Of a stretch of 64,000 bases of DNA, positions 8,757 to 16,496 are shown in pieces; positions within the stretch are counted from its first letter, which is position 1, and each line of letters begins with the position of its first letter. The DNA lies in assembly GCF_002091675.1 (NCBI RefSeq), contig NZ_BDAE01000003.1, positions 1 through 64,000 on the forward strand. Direction: 5' to 3'. Under the pieces are notes generated by a model. The model was not told the origin of the DNA and did no database searches. It worked only from the letters and a program-made list of their open reading frames with translations. A program made the translations under genes and the position numbers. This DNA is from Pseudomonas luteola NBRC 103146 (GTDB taxonomy: Bacteria > Pseudomonadota > Gammaproteobacteria > Pseudomonadales > Pseudomonadaceae).

Positions 8757-9063
8757 GCGGATAAATGTCGAGGTCGCGCTGGCCTTGCCTGACGAGCAGG
8801 CCCTGATTGCGCTGGAGGTTCCGGTAGGCACCACCGTACGTGAAGCCTTGGAGCTATCCGGAGTGGCTGAGCGTTTTCCAAAGGTGCCGATCGATACCTT
8901 GGCTGTCGGGCTCTTTGGAAAGGTCATTCCTGATGCAGATAGGCGCGTACTGGAGGCAGGTGATCGGGTTGAGCTTTATCGACCGTTGGTTGCAGACCCC
9001 AAGGAAGCCCGCAAGCGGCGCGCCGAGTTGGCAAAGGCCAGGAAGGAAGGCGGGGCGGATTAG
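8749..9063 (+). CDS. ratB: RatB/RnfH-family ubiquitin-like protein
   Basis: This 104-residue protein has the RnfH beta-grasp fold (NVEVALALPDEQALIALEVPVGTTVREALELSG, then LYRPLVADPKEARKRRAELAKA). The family accompanies ratA almost everywhere, but its biochemical role is unsettled. The ATG at 8749 overlaps the end of ratA, implying translational coupling. The longer frame beginning at 8716 lies wholly inside ratA and was not used. A strong terminator follows ten bases after the stop. Confidence 0.9.
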   Translation: MAERINVEVALALPDEQALIALEVPVGTTVREALELSGVAERFPKVPIDTLAVGLFGKVIPDADRRVLEAGDRVELYRPLVADPKEARKRRAELAKARKEGGAD

Positions 9064-9072
9064 CTGAGAATA

Positions 9073-9100
9073 AAAAAGGCCTTCATATGAAGGCCTTTTT
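9073..9100. terminator. bidirectional terminator between ratB and ompW
   Basis: This is a perfect 28-base palindrome: AAAAAGGCCTTCAT followed by its complement. It has A and T tracts on both sides and serves the convergent ratB and ompW transcripts. Confidence 0.9.
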
Positions 9101-9112
9101 GCCGGGTACTGA

Positions 9113-9796
9113 TTAGAACTTGTAGCCCAGACCTACCATGTAGACCCAGGGATCGATATCGACATCAACCTTTACGCGACCCAGCGCCGAGTCGGCGGTC
9201 GCCTTGGTGTCGATATCGGCGTACCAGACGGCGGCGTTGAACAGCAGATGATCCGTTAGCTGATAATCCACGCCTGCCTGAAACGCATAACCCCAGGAAT
9301 CGTCCAGGCTCAGATTGCTGAAGCCGCCACCGGCTGCGGATTTGCGGCTGCTGGTCAGATCCTCGTCAAAGAAGAGGGTGTAGTTGATACCGGCGCCTAC
9401 GTACGGCTGAATACGGGACTGAGGGTTCAGCGGATAGTATTGAAGCGAAAGGGTGGGTGGCAGCTGCTTGACATCTGCTAGCTTGCCATCCAGAGCGCCC
9501 AGGCCTTTTACACCGATCCGATGATTGAACGGCGTTGCGGCCAGCAGCTCGATGCCGACGTGGTCTGTGATCATATAGGCCGCTGCCAAGCCAAGCTGAG
9601 TATCGGAGTCAACGGTGGCCTTGGTCCCTGCAACCTTGCCGCCCGCTGCTGCGGCCGAGATATTGCCGCTGTCTTCATGTGGATCCACGGTCGCTGCGCC
9701 AGCACGGATGATGATGTCACCGGCCTGGTGGGCAAGGGCGAGCGGAGAAACAGCGGTGAGGGCCAGCAGGGCGGCGGTTAGGGGCAGCTTGCGCAT
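9113..9796 (-). CDS. ompW: OmpW-family outer membrane protein
   Basis: This small outer-membrane beta-barrel has 227 residues. It has a signal peptide (cleavage after ALA near residue 23) and the family pattern: GDIIIRAGAATV at the start, LSLQYYPLNP and QPYVGAGINYTLFF in the middle, and a C-terminal aromatic (GLGYKF) recognised by the BAM machinery. OmpW-type barrels form narrow hydrophobic channels, and in enterobacteria ompW is induced without oxygen. A GGAG six bases before the ATG fixes the start. A candidate FNR/Anr box sits at class II spacing from a -10 element upstream. Confidence 0.92.
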   Translation of the reverse strand: MRKLPLTAALLALTAVSPLALAHQAGDIIIRAGAATVDPHEDSGNISAAAAGGKVAGTKATVDSDTQLGLAAAYMITDHVGIELLAATPFNHRIGVKGLGALDGKLADVKQLPPTLSLQYYPLNPQSRIQPYVGAGINYTLFFDEDLTSSRKSAAGGGFSNLSLDDSWGYAFQAGVDYQLTDHLLFNAAVWYADIDTKATADSALGRVKVDVDIDPWVYMVGLGYKF

Positions 9797-9834
9797 GATG
9801 CACTCCAAAGCATGTTGTTTAGTTGGCTAACGAC

Positions 9835-9876
9835 ATGTTAAGGATGAGAGATGCATCATATGTTGACTTGGCTCAA
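9835..9876 (-). promoter_or_regulatory. candidate FNR/Anr-activated ompW promoter
   Basis: TTGAC-TTGG-CTCAA (9863-9876) resembles the FNR/Anr consensus TTGAT-N4-ATCAA with one mismatch in each half. On the minus strand a -10-like TAACAT lies at 9840-9835. The box centre would fall near -41.5, the class II activator position. Confidence 0.55.
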
Positions 9877-9887
9877 CGAAACGCTGA

Positions 9888-10376
9888 TTACAGCGAATAA
9901 TGAGTTACCTGAGTGGCTTGCATCTGATAACCGACTTCAGCCATGTCCGTACTGGCTGAATCAACATGCAACGTACCTTCTACCCAGTACGGAAGATGTA
10001 GCTGGGCCAGTTCAACGCCCTTGGCGCCTTTGACATAGACGATCTGGTTGGACGGAGGCGGAGGTACATGAATGCAGGCACCGTAATAAGGTACAAGCAG
10101 GAACTCGGTGACTTCCCCTTCCTCAGTCACCATGATTGGCACGATGTAGCCTGGGAGCTTGACCTCCTGACCTTCCAGCGCTTTTACCACGGGAGCATTG
10201 GGTGATTGCTGCAAGGCGGCAGGCCCACTTTCATCCAGTGAGCCCTGATGCAAGGGTACAGGTGGCGGAGGCGGCGGTGCGCCCTCGGGGATCAGCTCCC
10301 CCCAAGAAAGCGCGCGAGGCGCTGCCCAGACGGAAGAGGTGAACAGCAGGGCAAGCACCAACAGCACGCGATACAT
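9888..10376 (-). CDS. DUF3299 exported protein (ZrgE-like)
   Basis: This 162-residue protein has a signal peptide (MYRVLLVLALLFTSSVWA). The DUF3299 domain contains LPGYIVPI, EFLLVPYYGACIHVPPPPSNQIVYV and the conserved cysteine and histidine of ACIH. The proline run near residue 35 is a linker. Relatives are periplasmic partners in operons with an FtsX-like permease, as in the Vibrio zrg zinc locus. A metal-handling role is inferred from this context only. The start at 10376 has GGAG five bases upstream. It is the last of four co-directional genes. Confidence 0.82.
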   Translation of the reverse strand: MYRVLLVLALLFTSSVWAAPRALSWGELIPEGAPPPPPPVPLHQGSLDESGPAALQQSPNAPVVKALEGQEVKLPGYIVPIMVTEEGEVTEFLLVPYYGACIHVPPPPSNQIVYVKGAKGVELAQLHLPYWVEGTLHVDSASTDMAEVGYQMQATQVTHYSL

Positions 10377-10396
10377 GGACGCTCCGGTCTTTGAGG

Positions 10397-11659
10397 CTAT
10401 AAGCGAACGGACAGGCCGTCGGCCAGGGATTGACGGTAAGCGCGCCAGGCAGGAACACAGCCCATCAACAGCGCAGCGATCAGGATACCGCCCAGTAACG
10501 TCCACTCGTAACGTGAAGGCCATTCCAGAGGCAGATACAGGCCATAATAAGCCTGTACGGGTGCCTGCGCGATAGCAATCGCCACATAGAGAAGGGCAAG
10601 CCCGGCCACGACACCTGCCAGTGCCAGCGCGAAGGCTTCGGCTACCAGCAGGCTGAAGATATGCCACGGGCGGGCGCCCACCGAACGCAGGATAGCCATC
10701 TCTCGCCGCCGCTCATTAAGGCTGGTCAGAATAGCCGTCAGCATGCCGATCAGGCCGGTTAGAACCACAAACAGGGAGACGATGAACAGTGCCTGCTCGG
10801 CGGTGCCCATCAGGCTCCAGAGTTCCTGGAGCGCAACACCGGGCAAGATGGCCATCAGCGGCTCTCCGCGGTATTCATTGATGGCGCGCTGGAGACCAAA
10901 AGTGGCGACTTTACTATTGAGGCCGAGCAGCACGGCGGTGATGGCCTTGGGTGTCAGGTCCATCTGGCGGGCCTGGTCTGCACTGATCTTGCCTGCGCCA
11001 CGCGCCGGTGCACCGTTCTGCCAGTCCACATGAAGAGCTTCCATGCCCTCAAGGGAGATATGCAGTGTTCTATCCACGGGCGTGCCCGTCCGCGCGAGGA
11101 TACCCACTACCGTGAACGGTTTGTCCCCATGCTCGACCAGGCTGATTGTGCTGACTCCATGGGCCAGAACAATATGGTCGCCCAGTTTGTAATGCAGGGT
11201 TTGAGCGACTTCGGCACCAAGCACTACATCGTAGATATCCTGAAATGGCTTGCCTTCGCTGAGCGTGAGCGCCTGGTTGCGACCATAGTGGTAATGCTCG
11301 AAATAGGCCTGGCTGGTACCCAGCACCCGATAGCCGCGGTGGGAGTCGCCCAGTGAAAGCGGAATGGCCCATTTGACCTTGGGATTTTCGGCCAGCTGGG
11401 TATAGCTGTCCCAGCGAATGTTGTTGGTAGCGTTGCCAATGCGAAACACCGAATACAGGAGCAGGTTGACCGCTCCGGAGCGTGCGCCAACCACCAGGTC
11501 AGTTCCGGAAATGGTACTGGCAAAGCTAGCCTTGGCCTCGGTGCGGACGCGTTCGACTGCCAGCAAAAGGCAGGCTGATAGCGCGATGGCGAATACGGTC
11601 AGGAGGGCAGTAAAGCGACGATTGGAAAGGCTGGCAAGCGCCAGGCGAAACAAGTACAT
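10397..11659 (-). CDS. FtsX/MacB-like ABC transporter permease
   Basis: This 420-residue permease has one N-terminal membrane helix (about residues 15-35), a large periplasmic MacB-type domain, and three C-terminal helices with the FtsX motif (LTSLNERRREMAILRSVGARPWHIFSL). This topology belongs to mechanotransmission ABC systems such as MacB and LolCDE rather than classical importers. The ATG lies one base after the ATPase stop, so the two are co-translated. The DUF2796 and DUF3299 neighbours suggest zinc-related trafficking, perhaps of a lipoprotein or metal carrier, as proposed for ZrgC. Confidence 0.88.
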   Translation of the reverse strand: MYLFRLALASLSNRRFTALLTVFAIALSACLLLAVERVRTEAKASFASTISGTDLVVGARSGAVNLLLYSVFRIGNATNNIRWDSYTQLAENPKVKWAIPLSLGDSHRGYRVLGTSQAYFEHYHYGRNQALTLSEGKPFQDIYDVVLGAEVAQTLHYKLGDHIVLAHGVSTISLVEHGDKPFTVVGILARTGTPVDRTLHISLEGMEALHVDWQNGAPARGAGKISADQARQMDLTPKAITAVLLGLNSKVATFGLQRAINEYRGEPLMAILPGVALQELWSLMGTAEQALFIVSLFVVLTGLIGMLTAILTSLNERRREMAILRSVGARPWHIFSLLVAEAFALALAGVVAGLALLYVAIAIAQAPVQAYYGLYLPLEWPSRYEWTLLGGILIAALLMGCVPAWRAYRQSLADGLSVRL

Positions 11660-11660
11660 C

Positions 11661-12368
11661 TCACACCTCTGCCGGTCGCGCCGCGCGGTTGAGTTCAAGC
11701 AGGGACAGGCTGCGGTCAAAAAGCGGAGCCAATCCCTGGTCATGGCTGACAAAGAGCAGGCTTGAGCCGGCGGCGCGGCATTCGGCGAATAACAGGTTCA
11801 AAAAGGCCTCTCGAGTATCGGCATCAAGCGCTGAAGTGGGTTCGTCTGCAATAACCAGTTCGGGTTGACCGATCAGGGCGCGCGCTGCCGCTACACGTTG
11901 CTGTTGCCCAATCGAAAGAGCTCCTGCGCGACGCTCTCCCAGGGTACGCTCACCCAGTCCTAGAGCAGAAAGCAGGGCACGCGCCGCTTCTGCCTGGCTG
12001 CCATGGCGCTCTTTGGCGCGCTGCGAGCGCAGGGCCGAAAAATGACAGGGGAGTTCGACATTCTCCTGGACAGATAGAAAGGGCAGCAGGTTGAACTGCT
12101 GAAAGATATAGCCGGTATGGTCGACGCGGAAGTGATCACGACGCGCAGAAGACAGGCTGGAGAGGTCTTCTCCTAATAACCTGACGTGTCCACGGTTTGG
12201 CTTGTTTACACCGCCGAGCAGGCCCAGCAGGGTAGTCTTGCCACTACCTGAGGGGCCTTTGAGAAAGACGGTTTCGCCGCGCTGCAACTGAAAATAAGGG
12301 ATATCCAGTAGCTCGGGCTGACCGGGCCAGGCGAAGCCCAGGTCGTTGAGTTCGATTAATGCGCTCAT
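11661..12368 (-). CDS. ABC transporter ATP-binding protein (LolD/MacB type)
   Basis: This 235-residue ATPase has Walker A GPSGSGKTT (about residues 38-46), Q-loop region FQQFNLLPFLSV, Walker B LVIADE with the following PTSALD, and the H-loop FVSHD. The signature reads LSIGQQQRVAAARAL, so LSIGQ replaces LSGGQ. It drives the downstream FtsX-like permease. It is the second gene of the four-gene operon headed by the DUF2796 gene, after a gap of about 64 bases. Confidence 0.93.
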   Translation of the reverse strand: MSALIELNDLGFAWPGQPELLDIPYFQLQRGETVFLKGPSGSGKTTLLGLLGGVNKPNRGHVRLLGEDLSSLSSARRDHFRVDHTGYIFQQFNLLPFLSVQENVELPCHFSALRSQRAKERHGSQAEAARALLSALGLGERTLGERRAGALSIGQQQRVAAARALIGQPELVIADEPTSALDADTREAFLNLLFAECRAAGSSLLFVSHDQGLAPLFDRSLSLLELNRAARPAEV

Positions 12369-12432
12369 GGTGGCCTTGGCATAAAAAGAACGGGCAGCAA
12401 AGTAGGGAGGCTACCCGTTTTAAGGGGAACGG

Positions 12433-13032
12433 TTATAGCGCGAGGCGAGTTTGGGCAGGCGTCAGCTCTTCACCTTTCTGGCCTTGAGCGGTAATGGCCT
12501 GAACATTGACCTTGTGTGTGGCTGGGAATTGCTTGAACAGGCCCGCCAGGTCCAGCGCAGTCAGCGCTTTTGGATTTTCACAGGCGAGGGTGTAGTCCGC
12601 GTCGATGTCGCTATGAGCGTGCTCGTGCTCGCCCTTGGCATGGCTATCATGATCGTCATGGTCATGGTCATGGTCATGGTCATGGTGCTCTTCAGAACCA
12701 AACAGGGGGCTATCCAGATCAGTCTTGCTTACTTTGCAGCCTGCGGCGGCTGGGATGCCAAACAAGGTAATCGGGTTGGCCAGCTGCTGCTTGGCCATTT
12801 CGACGGCCTTCTTGTCCTGATCGGACTGGGCCTTATGTTCGAAGCCCACCAGATTCATGGCAGGGCTGTGGAGTTCCAGTTCCAGCGAGTTGTCATCCAG
12901 CGCGACGTTGAGTTGTGCGACGCCATGCTCATGGGCGCCCAGGCTTCCATGTGCGTGATCATGTTCATCGTGGGCAAAGGCAGCGGTAAGAGGCAATACG
13001 GCAAACGGCAGGGCAAGCAGCAACGAACGCAT
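12433..13032 (-). CDS. DUF2796 histidine-rich periplasmic protein (ZrgA-like)
   Basis: This 199-residue exported protein has a signal peptide (cleavage near AFA-H at about residue 20). The mature N-terminus is already metal-binding (HDEHDHAHGSLGAHEHG). A second tract near residues 115-140 is almost only His and Asp (EEHHDHDHDHDHDDHDSH). Relatives include ZrgA of Vibrio cholerae and a zinc-repressed Pseudomonas operon, where it probably captures zinc. The tract is encoded by tandem GTCATG hexamers. A Zur-box-like palindrome lies 30 bases upstream of the ATG, and GGAG six bases before it fixes the start. Confidence 0.88.
   Translation of the reverse strand: MRSLLLALPFAVLPLTAAFAHDEHDHAHGSLGAHEHGVAQLNVALDDNSLELELHSPAMNLVGFEHKAQSDQDKKAVEMAKQQLANPITLFGIPAAAGCKVSKTDLDSPLFGSEEHHDHDHDHDHDDHDSHAKGEHEHAHSDIDADYTLACENPKALTALDLAGLFKQFPATHKVNVQAITAQGQKGEELTPAQTRLAL
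12655..12684. repeat. GTCATG hexamer repeat coding for His-Asp
   Basis: Five consecutive copies of GTCATG (CATGAC on the coding strand) encode the His-Asp tract of the DUF2796 protein. Changes in copy number would stay in frame. Confidence 0.85.
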
Positions 13033-13061
13033 GGTCAGCTCCATTGATGGATTTGACTGTA

Positions 13062-13076
13062 TGTTATGTCGTAACA
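13062..13076. promoter_or_regulatory. candidate Zur box
   Basis: TGTTATGTCGTAACA is a 7-1-7 inverted repeat with one mismatched pair. It closely resembles the gammaproteobacterial Zur box TGTTATA-N-TATAACA. It lies upstream of the DUF2796 gene and within the divergent spacer to the gene at 13154. Confidence 0.72.
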
Positions 13077-13153
13077 AAAGATGGCCGCAATAGCAATGCT
13101 CTCACCCACTGGCACGTGGCATCATAAGACATGGTTCAAAAAAGGCGATAACG

Positions 13154-13531
13154 ATGATCCGTATCCAGGGGAAAATAGGCGCGTGGCCGGTGGATCTGAC
13201 GGTCGAATTGGAAGCAGAAGACTGGACTCGTCTTGCCGAGGGGCTTAACCATGCTCAGCCTGTGCCGTCCAATACGCCTGTTCCGGTGCCAAAGACCCGT
13301 AGCGATCCCCTGTGGGAGTCGGTGCTTGCGTTGGTCGAGCAGGAGCGGCGTATCGAGGGGCCTCATCTGCTAAGTGCGCTGGAAAAGCTGGCAGGTAACG
13401 TGGGGTCAGCCAAGCAGCTGATTGTACGGCTGCGGCATAACCCGAATATCCGGATCGAGAAAATAGACGAGGCACAGGTGTTTGTGTGGGCGGGCGCCGG
13501 CCAGGAGCCAGCGCCCGACGGGCATCAGTAA
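13154..13531 (+). CDS. conserved hypothetical protein
   Basis: This 125-residue cytoplasmic protein has no function I recognise. It has no signal peptide or membrane segment. An N-terminal strand-rich part (MIRIQGKIGAWPVDLTVELEAEDW) leads to a proline-rich linker (PVPSNTPVPVP) and a helical C-terminal part (ALVEQERRIEGPHLLSALEKL, then QLIVRLRHN). Its position between the zinc operon and the YbbN gene matches my memory of Pseudomonas genomes. It is divergent from the DUF2796 gene, so the Zur-like box could affect it too. Its 3' end overlaps the chaperedoxin gene tail to tail by seven bases. Confidence 0.7.
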   Translation: MIRIQGKIGAWPVDLTVELEAEDWTRLAEGLNHAQPVPSNTPVPVPKTRSDPLWESVLALVEQERRIEGPHLLSALEKLAGNVGSAKQLIVRLRHNPNIRIEKIDEAQVFVWAGAGQEPAPDGHQ

Positions 13532-14397
13532 AGCGCCTGATAGAGACGACGGCGGTAGGTTGCGACCAGCGGGTGTTCGTTGCCGAGTAGATCGAACACC
13601 TGCACCATGGTCTTGCGAGGAAGGTCCTCACCATAGGTGCGGTTGCGCATGAATAGCTTGAGCAGGGCATCCAGAGCCGCTTCATATTGCTGGCGCGCCA
13701 ATTGCTGGACGGCAAGCTGATAGGTGGCTTCGTCATCGGATGGATCCTGAGCCAGACGCGCCTTCAGATCGGCTGCATCAGGCAGGCTGGCAGCTTGGCG
13801 CAGGAACGTCAGCTGTGCCTTTGCGCCTGCCAGCGCCTGCTTGTGATCGTCACCAGTGACTGCACCCAGTACCGTTTCAGCCTCATCCAATTCGCCGCGC
13901 TCGGCAAGGCAGCGCGCATAGAGAATCAGCGCGGGCGCATTGGTATTGTCTTCACCTAAGAGCTGCTTGAGTACGGCCTCCGCTTCGCCAGCACGACCTT
14001 CATCAAACAGCAACTGTGCGGCGTCCAGCGGGTTCTCGGCCTCGGGTGCAGGCGCCTGTACATGCGGCTCCAGCATGGCGCGAACGGCAGACTCAGGCTG
14101 CGCACCCGCAAAGCCGTCGACCGGTTGGCCGTCCTTGAACAGGACGACCGTCGGCAGGCTGCGAATGCCGAAACGCATTACCAGTTCCTGCTCGATATCA
14201 CAGTTGACCTTGGCCAGATGCAGTGCACCGCCAAAGGACTCGGTGATGCTGGCCAGCATAGGCATCAGTACCTTGCAGGGCGCACACCACTCGGCCCAGA
14301 AATCGACCAGTACGGGCGTGTTGAACGACTGCTCCATGACCTTCTGTTCGAAGTTCTCAAGCGTCGCATCAAAAATGTAGGACGTGTCCTGGCTCAT
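13525..14397 (-). CDS. ybbN: CnoX/YbbN-like chaperedoxin (thioredoxin plus TPR)
   Basis: This 290-residue protein has an N-terminal thioredoxin domain with a full WCAPC active site (residues 37-41) and a C-terminal TPR-like region (from about residue 120). YbbN/CnoX proteins protect substrates from aggregation and pass them to chaperones such as GroEL. E. coli CnoX has SQHC at this site, so the enzyme here may also be redox active. I start at the ATG at 14397, because the further 23 upstream codons lack family resemblance. The Shine-Dalgarno is weak. Confidence 0.88.
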   Translation of the reverse strand: MSQDTSYIFDATLENFEQKVMEQSFNTPVLVDFWAEWCAPCKVLMPMLASITESFGGALHLAKVNCDIEQELVMRFGIRSLPTVVLFKDGQPVDGFAGAQPESAVRAMLEPHVQAPAPEAENPLDAAQLLFDEGRAGEAEAVLKQLLGEDNTNAPALILYARCLAERGELDEAETVLGAVTGDDHKQALAGAKAQLTFLRQAASLPDAADLKARLAQDPSDDEATYQLAVQQLARQQYEAALDALLKLFMRNRTYGEDLPRKTMVQVFDLLGNEHPLVATYRRRLYQALY

Positions 14398-14459
14398 AGA
14401 CAGACTCGGGTAACGAAAAGATGAACTATATGTGGAGACGCGCCTGCCGAAAACAACCT

Positions 14460-15119
14460 TCAGCAAGTACGTTGTGCGTGGTAGAGATTAACCCATCTGA
14501 ATTCAGCCGGCTCGGCAAGGTCCGGCCAGGTGCAGGCCTCCCGGCTTGCTAGCGCTGTATACCGAGGGTGGTCAAAATTCTTGACTCGGGAATCCGCTAT
14601 CAGCACGCTTTGTCCGCGACTCAGAAAATCGTCCAGCAAGGGCAGGTTCGCACGGTCGTACAGCACATCGGCCACAATGATCAAATCGAAACGGTCGGCC
14701 TCAGCAAAGAAGTCGTCGGAGTACTCCAGCGTCACCTGATTCAGGTCCGCATTCGCTCGGCTGGCGGCCAAGGCCAGCGGATCGCAGTCACAGGCTACTA
14801 CTTCAGCGGCCCCCGCCTTGGCAGCAGCAATTGCGGCAACCCCTGACCCGCTGCCAAAATCGAGCACGCGCCTGCCTTGTACCCACTCCGGCTGCTCGGC
14901 CAGCCAACGGGCCAGTACCAGACCGCTGGCCCAGCAAAAACTCCAGTAGGGTGGGGACGCCAGCAGTCGTTGTGTTTCTTCGGGTGAAAAGGCCCGCTCC
15001 ATGTTGGCGGGATCGATTAACCAGAGCGCGATGTCGCATTCCGGCAGGGATTGAATGCTCAGTTCAGCATCACCCAGCAGATCCCTTAGCGCTGCTCGCA
15101 GGGTGGCGGGTGGGATCAT
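14460..15119 (-). CDS. class I SAM methyltransferase, lysine methyltransferase-like
   Basis: This 219-residue protein has a Rossmann methyltransferase core. Motif I is VLDFGSGSGVAAIAAAKAGA (about residues 85-104), the acidic post-I strand is VVACDCDPLALAA, and DLIIVADVLYD is motif IV. The W-rich segment before motif I (PPYWSFCWASGLVLARWL) is typical of the METTL20/MTF16 group, whose bacterial members can methylate the electron transfer flavoprotein beta subunit. That substrate is an inference. The ATG overlaps the stop of the upstream lipoprotein gene. Confidence 0.8.
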   Translation of the reverse strand: MIPPATLRAALRDLLGDAELSIQSLPECDIALWLIDPANMERAFSPEETQRLLASPPYWSFCWASGLVLARWLAEQPEWVQGRRVLDFGSGSGVAAIAAAKAGAAEVVACDCDPLALAASRANADLNQVTLEYSDDFFAEADRFDLIIVADVLYDRANLPLLDDFLSRGQSVLIADSRVKNFDHPRYTALASREACTWPDLAEPAEFRWVNLYHAQRTC

Positions 15120-15562
15120 GGAGTCTGATCCAGCACTAATTCCCCTAGAACCTGGGTACTAGGCTGATTGATCGTGACGGGAGACAGGTAGCAGACCAGC
15201 TGACCGGATTGACTGACGCGAGCGTGCAGTTCGACCTTGGCGTTCTGGGGAAATACCTCTGGATTAAAGGGCAGGCGGAACGCCAGGGCCTTGCCATTGC
15301 CAGTCAATGTCTCGCTGGCGAGCAGCCGCTGGGGACGGTCCTGACTGTCGATCACCAGCATGGCCACTTCAACTTGTGCACCTGGTGCGATGGCGCCGTC
15401 TGGTGTCCGTAACGTTCCAGAGACCTCCCGCAGATTTCCGGGGCGCGGCGCACCGGCCACCGGCTCGGGTTCTTTGGCAGGTTCTGCCGGTGCAACAGGC
15501 TTTTCAGAGCAGGCTGCAAGCAGGCTGATCAACAACACGGGCAACAGCGGGCGCAACGACAT
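15116..15562 (-). CDS. YbaY/YscW-type lipoprotein
   Basis: This 148-residue lipoprotein has signal peptide MSLRPLLPVLLISLLAAC, with a lipobox whose cysteine is residue 18. A Pro/Glu/Ala linker follows, then a single beta-sandwich domain (VSGTLRTPDGAIAPGAQVEVAMLVIDSQ, ending GELVLDQ). The pattern fits the YbaY/YscW family of envelope lipoproteins with poorly known function. The downstream methyltransferase gene overlaps it, so the two are co-translated. I chose the ATG at 15562, because the 11 upstream codons precede the charged start of the signal peptide. Confidence 0.8.
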   Translation of the reverse strand: MSLRPLLPVLLISLLAACSEKPVAPAEPAKEPEPVAGAPRPGNLREVSGTLRTPDGAIAPGAQVEVAMLVIDSQDRPQRLLASETLTGNGKALAFRLPFNPEVFPQNAKVELHARVSQSGQLVCYLSPVTINQPSTQVLGELVLDQTP

Positions 15563-15738
15563 GGTAACGGCTCCAGGGCAGATTCGGCGGCGCATTCTTA
15601 TACAACCTACGACCGGCGGGAAGAGGATTGTGTCACGGAGCCGCCAGACGTGTTCTGTCGATTCTTGAGGCCTTGCAAGGTTCCTTCTCAGGCAGGATGC
15701 GCTACCATGGCCCTCCGTTTATTTCGGCTGCTTCTGAC

Positions 15739-16203
15739 ATGCACTGTCCTTTTTGCGGTGCCCACGACACCAAGGTCATCGACTCACGCCTGGTTGCAGC
15801 AGGCGAGCAGGTGCGCCGTCGTCGTGAGTGCCTGAACTGCCAGGAACGTTTTACAACGTTCGAGACCGCTGAGCTGGTCATGCCGCGCCTGATCAAGCAG
15901 GACGGTACTCGCCAGCCTTTCGACGAAGAAAAACTTAGGGCCGGTATGCAGCGTGCGTTAGAAAAGCGCCCGGTCAGTATCGAGCGTCTGGAAGAGGCGA
16001 TTGCCTATATCAAGCACAAGCTGCGCGCGACGGGCGAACGCGAGATCAAGTCCCGTGTCGTGGGTGAGTTGGTGATGGAAGAGCTACGCAAGCTTGATGA
16101 GGTTGCCTTTATCCGCTTCGCGTCCGTTTATCGTCAGTTTCAGGACCTGTCCGAGTTTCGTGAGGAAATTGATCGGCTGGCCCGTGATCCGAGTAAAGCC
16201 TGA
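15739..16203 (+). CDS. nrdR: transcriptional repressor NrdR
   Basis: NrdR represses ribonucleotide reductase operons in response to nucleotide levels. The 154-residue protein has an N-terminal zinc ribbon ([17 protein letters not shown], then [14 protein letters not shown]) and an ATP-cone domain from about residue 48 ([22 protein letters not shown]). The length is normal. It precedes the riboflavin cluster, as in many gammaproteobacteria. The ribD riboswitch promoter begins about 30 bases after its stop, so the ribD operon does not need read-through from it. No clear Shine-Dalgarno precedes the ATG. Confidence 0.97.
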   Translation: MHCPFCGAHDTKVIDSRLVAAGEQVRRRRECLNCQERFTTFETAELVMPRLIKQDGTRQPFDEEKLRAGMQRALEKRPVSIERLEEAIAYIKHKLRATGEREIKSRVVGELVMEELRKLDEVAFIRFASVYRQFQDLSEFREEIDRLARDPSKA

Positions 16204-16234
16204 CCGCTGCAGTGGGTCATTTGTCGCTAGCCCA

Positions 16235-16264
16235 TTGCTGGCAGAGGCTCTACTTCGCTATAGT
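16235..16264 (+). promoter_or_regulatory. promoter of the ribD riboswitch transcript
   Basis: TTGCTG (16235-16240) and TATAGT (16259-16264) are separated by 18 bases, just upstream of the FMN aptamer. The second riboswitch has the same arrangement (TTGGCG-N18-TATAGT). Confidence 0.6.
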
Positions 16265-16269
16265 CGTTC

Positions 16270-16407
16270 CGGTCTTCAGGGCGGGGCGAGATTCCCCACC
16301 GGCGGTAAACCACGTGGTGGCAAGCCCGCGAGCGCTCCGATGCGTCGGAGGTCAGCAGATCTGGTGTGATTCCAGGGCCGACGGTCATAGTCCGGATGAA
16401 AGAAGAT
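16270..16407 (+). promoter_or_regulatory. FMN riboswitch upstream of ribD
   Basis: This is the conserved RFN element. The order GGGCGGGG, GATTCCCCACCGGCGGTAA, AGCCCGCGAGC, GGTCAGCAGA-CTGGTG, CCAGGGCCGACGGTCATAGT and GGATGAAAGAAGA matches the FMN aptamer. FMN binding shuts off the downstream riboflavin genes. It differs from the aptamer at 37898 by only about six bases. Confidence 0.95.
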
Positions 16408-16463
16408 GCGTCTGTCTGCGCGTGCCGGAAAGCGTACGCGTGCAGCTTTTGCCTATTTGCCCT

Positions 16464-16496
16464 GAAACGTTCACTCATGTTTAGCGAGGACGTTTC
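16464..16496 (+). promoter_or_regulatory. Shine-Dalgarno-sequestering helix of the ribD riboswitch
   Basis: GAAACGTTC (16464-16472) pairs with GGACGTTTC (16488-16496), nine pairs with one wobble. The helix includes the end of the AGGA ribosome-binding site and abuts the ribD ATG at 16497. No terminator follows the aptamer, so control is probably at translation initiation. Confidence 0.7.

Noticed and set aside
8286-9063. ratAB as a true type II toxin-antitoxin pair
   Set aside because: RatA is a START-domain quinone-binding relative and RatB is RnfH-like. The pair lacks the usual antitoxin DNA-binding features, so I kept the family names only.
12640-12690. Short tandem repeats as a possible CRISPR or REP array
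   Set aside because: They are contiguous hexamers without spacers and code for His-Asp in a clear gene.
13095-13130. Possible sigma-54 promoter (TGGCAC motif) before the gene at 13154
   Set aside because: The second half (TTGC) is missing at the required spacing.
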